This document shows positions 58,417 through 64,000 of a stretch of 64,000 nt of DNA, one piece after another; the first letter of the stretch is position 1; every line of letters begins with the position of its first letter. Below the pieces are notes generated by a model that was not told where the DNA came from, did no database searches, and was given only the letters and a program-made list of their open reading frames with translations. Source of the DNA: Flammeovirga sp. OC4 (lineage in GTDB: Bacteria; Bacteroidota; Bacteroidia; Cytophagales; Flammeovirgaceae); NCBI RefSeq assembly GCF_000812565.1, contig NZ_JTAM01000024.1, positions 1-64,000 of the forward strand, given 5' to 3'. The position numbers and the translations under genes were made by a program.

Positions 58417-58447
58417 ATCACCTAAATCCTGAAAGGACTTAGGTGAT
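58417..58447 (-). terminator. Hairpin between the GH2 gene and the sulfatase gene
   Basis: ATCACCTAAATCCT (58417-58430) pairs with AGGACTTAGGTGAT (58434-58447) with one mismatch, 23 nt downstream of the GH2 stop. No strong U tract follows on the minus strand. It may end the GH2 transcript or stabilise an mRNA end. Confidence 0.6.
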
Positions 58448-58469
58448 CCAAATTTACACACTGCTTTGT

Positions 58470-61739
<3,270 letters not shown>

Positions 61740-61888
61740 TTATTACACTGAATTAATGTAGTGAGTAAGAACACTACAACGTAATGCCCCTACTATCTTA
61801 CTTACATTAAATTTTTAAACTATTTAGCTATCGCTATTCTACCGAGGTTCTGCAATGCCCCGATAAGATCTGAATGATTACTATTTAA

Positions 61889-64000
61889 CTATTGAGCCGT
61901 TTCTTGAGTATTCTTTGTAGTTACTTTATAAGTCTCACTCCATTGAGAGGCAAATCCCCACTGCATTCGCTTTCTCATCTGAACATAATAAGTAGTATTA
62001 GGTTTTAGATGAGGGATCTTATAAGTTCCTCTCAAGTTAAACGACATTTCTTGTACAAACTCACCTTCTTTCGTACCATATCTCACATCGTATAAGAAGT
62101 CTGATGGATGAGAGTCATACCCTATGAAAATACAATTCTTACCCCCTTCCATCTTGAATATAACTGGTGGTAATTCTTCTTCATTTTTCTCAAAAACAAA
62201 AGGAAACTTCTCACTTTCACCAAATCCATTGATGGCTACCAATTCGCAATCAAACTTCATGTTTTTCTTTAATTGTCCCAATTGAATGTAAGGGTCAATC
62301 GTCGGTTCAGTTTCTTTTAATTCTCCATCTTTTCCTTTGTAATACAATTTGTATTCTTCAGCATTCCAAACCTTATCAAAAACAATTCGTCCTTTAGCAG
62401 TTGAATTTAAAATCGACCTTACATGAGGAACAGCTGGTACAGAGAAATACTGATTGATATTAAAAATATCATAACCTAAAGCATCTGTCACTTCTACTTT
62501 CAATAGGGCAACATCAGTGTTTTTAATCCAATTAAAAGGCACCTTTAATTGCTTACCTCCTGGATAAATATTAGGTAGTTTTTTGGATGTCGAAGTCAAT
62601 TCATTTCCTTCTTTATCAAACGTTGTTACTACTAAATTATAATCAATTAACTCATATGCAGGAAGTCCTTTATCAGGCCTTGGCTGTAACACTATTTGGC
62701 TTAGTTGTACATCTTTTACAAGGTCCTTGTGCTCTACAAATAAAGTATCAAACGGTGCATATTGTTCTCTAAAATGATAATACGCTCTTTTCTTTTGTCT
62801 GTAAGTATTGACCAATCCCCAAGCTCTATTTTGAGACTCTGTTGTCGCCCAGCCTGTACCGCCATGCCACATACTTCTGTAATCATTGAGTGTCCAAAGA
62901 GAAGCACCTACACAATAGTCTTTTCCTCTCATTTGATCAAGCATTTTCTTACCCTCAACGGTCCCTTCGTTTGGAAATTCGCTCGTTAATCGTCCTCCAT
63001 ACTCACTCATAAAAATGGGCTTATTCGGGAAGTTTTTATGACATTTTTTTAATGCATTACCCCATCCACCATAAATATTCAACATCACTAAATCACAATA
63101 TTGTGATGCATCATCTTTCTGGTTTTGTGCAGAGTGCGAAACGTATACCGCTAATCTTGATGCATCTAGTTTTTTCACATGGTCAATTGCCGATTTCACA
63201 TATTCATTGACCAAAGGGTTTGCCGAACGATAGCCAATCTCATTGCCAACACTCCAACCAATAACTGATGGATGATTGTACTTTGTGGAGATCATTGTTT
63301 CTAACCAAGCTTTTGGCATTGGATGATTAGGATCTACCCATTTGTCTTTCCCCCAAAGTGCTACTTCTTCAAAAGTCATGATACCGTTCTCATCCAATAA
63401 GTCAAGGTACTCTTTGGGCAAAGGCAAGTGGCTCACACGGGCAAAGTTGGCTCCTAAACTTTTCATCAAAGCGATGTCTTCTAAAATACGCTCTCTTCCT
63501 AACGTATTACCGGTAAAGCGATCATCTGGAACAACATTGAACCCTAATGGTCTGAAGTTTTTACCATTTAAGTGCAACTCCATTCCTACTACCTCTAATT
63601 TTCTGATACCAAATCGCTCTGTTTGCTCCTGAATCTTGTGATCTCCATCAAAAACAGAAACTTTAGAAAGGTATAAATTGGGGTGGTTGTAATCCCAAAG
63701 TTTCACATGTTTTTTAGATAATGTGAAGTTGATGTCAATATCTTTTGTCTCCCCATTGCCTACGATAATATTTCCTTTCTTTCTGGCAATTACTTTTGAA
63801 GGGTTATCCTTGCTTACTACTTCAATCTCAAAAGTCAATGCTTTCTCCTCCGATTGATCGTTTTCGAATTCCAAATTCATCGCAATGGAAGCCGTACCTT
63901 TCTTAAGATTAGGCGCTGCGATTACTTTCTGAGCAACTAATCTTGACTTATCCGTAATTGCTAGATGTACAGGGCGACGAATGCCTCCCCAATTCCAGAT
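61889..64000 (-). CDS. GH2 glycosidase with FN3-like tail, cut by the right edge
   Basis: The frame is open through base 64000; the first Met inside (63880) is internal because the preceding 40 residues (WNWGGIRRPVHLAITDK) are the end of a GH2 sugar-binding domain. Then come an Ig-like domain and the TIM barrel with RVSHLPLPKEYLDLLDENGI, acid/base Glu in WSVGNEIGY (codon 63239-63241) and nucleophile Glu in MSEYGGR (codon 63002-63004). Two FN3-like C-terminal domains follow. About 704 residues are visible. It is of the beta-glucuronidase/galactosidase branch of GH2 rather than LacZ-like. Likely part of the same locus. The 179-nt gap to the next gene contains a short hairpin (61757-61778). Confidence 0.85.
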   Translation of the reverse strand: MWNWGGIRRPVHLAITDKSRLVAQKVIAAPNLKKGTASIAMNLEFENDQSEEKALTFEIEVVSKDNPSKVIARKKGNIIVGNGETKDIDINFTLSKKHVKLWDYNHPNLYLSKVSVFDGDHKIQEQTERFGIRKLEVVGMELHLNGKNFRPLGFNVVPDDRFTGNTLGRERILEDIALMKSLGANFARVSHLPLPKEYLDLLDENGIMTFEEVALWGKDKWVDPNHPMPKAWLETMISTKYNHPSVIGWSVGNEIGYRSANPLVNEYVKSAIDHVKKLDASRLAVYVSHSAQNQKDDASQYCDLVMLNIYGGWGNALKKCHKNFPNKPIFMSEYGGRLTSEFPNEGTVEGKKMLDQMRGKDYCVGASLWTLNDYRSMWHGGTGWATTESQNRAWGLVNTYRQKKRAYYHFREQYAPFDTLFVEHKDLVKDVQLSQIVLQPRPDKGLPAYELIDYNLVVTTFDKEGNELTSTSKKLPNIYPGGKQLKVPFNWIKNTDVALLKVEVTDALGYDIFNINQYFSVPAVPHVRSILNSTAKGRIVFDKVWNAEEYKLYYKGKDGELKETEPTIDPYIQLGQLKKNMKFDCELVAINGFGESEKFPFVFEKNEEELPPVIFKMEGGKNCIFIGYDSHPSDFLYDVRYGTKEGEFVQEMSFNLRGTYKIPHLKPNTTYYVQMRKRMQWGFASQWSETYKVTTKNTQETAQ

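Overview
The window (64 kb, AT-rich) looks like chromosomal DNA from a marine, gliding, polysaccharide-degrading Bacteroidota, most like Cytophagales of the Flammeovirga type. That placement is inference. It rests on a SusC/SusD pair, a PorP/SprF protein next to a giant repeat adhesin with a gliding-motility C-terminal domain, type IX secretion (T9SS) sorting domains on two secreted glycosidases, many Bacteroidota lipoproteins, and a GH16 protein that closely resembles marine beta-agarases. No rRNA, tRNA, CRISPR array, integrase or transposase gene was seen.

Layout. 1-3.9 kb: a membrane protein cut by the left edge, a beta-barrel protein and a transglutaminase-like secreted protein that lacks the catalytic Cys. 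4.2-9.1 kb: a type I secretion-like operon (ABC protein, HlyD, TolC) whose ABC ATPase has lost every catalytic motif. 9.2-9.5 kb: a gene-free stretch ending in a strong + strand terminator, then an alpha/beta hydrolase. 10.7-15.7 kb: a susD-susC operon (minus strand). 16.3-31.1 kb: PorP/SprF plus a 4546-aa adhesin with about 37 Cys-paired repeats. 31.4-32.9 kb: a DUF4382-like lipoprotein and a DUF3592-like membrane protein. 33.5-36.0 kb: a secreted multidomain GH16 beta-agarase. 36.0-38.2 kb: a gene-poor stretch with hairpins, terminators, a repeat copy and a decayed DUF1254 gene. 38.2-47.9 kb: mixed genes (two barrel proteins, a DUF1254/DUF1214 lipoprotein, AraC plus HXXEE protein, HEAT-repeat protein, small unknowns, a Crp/Fnr regulator). 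48.1-64.0 kb: a minus-strand carbohydrate locus (GH5-like giant with discoidin and FN3 modules, GH16 lipoprotein, GH30-like enzyme, S1 sulfatase, two GH2 enzymes, the last cut by the right edge).

How the genes work together (inference). The GH16 agarase and the GH5-like protein carry T9SS tails and would act outside the cell. The GH16 and GH2 lipoproteins would act at the membrane, and the GH30-like enzyme and sulfatase would trim oligosaccharides. A sulfated red-algal galactan (agar or porphyran type) is the most natural substrate. SusCD could import oligosaccharides, but it lies far from the enzymes and may serve another glycan. The PorP/SprF-adhesin pair fits surface attachment or gliding.

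Non-coding structure is unusually rich. A dispersed 220-430 bp element with inverted TGTAAACTAA ends occurs four times plus one remnant, and its ends supply the stop codons of two genes. A REPIN-like inverted pair shows two compensatory stem changes. Several intrinsic terminators have no obvious gene to terminate.
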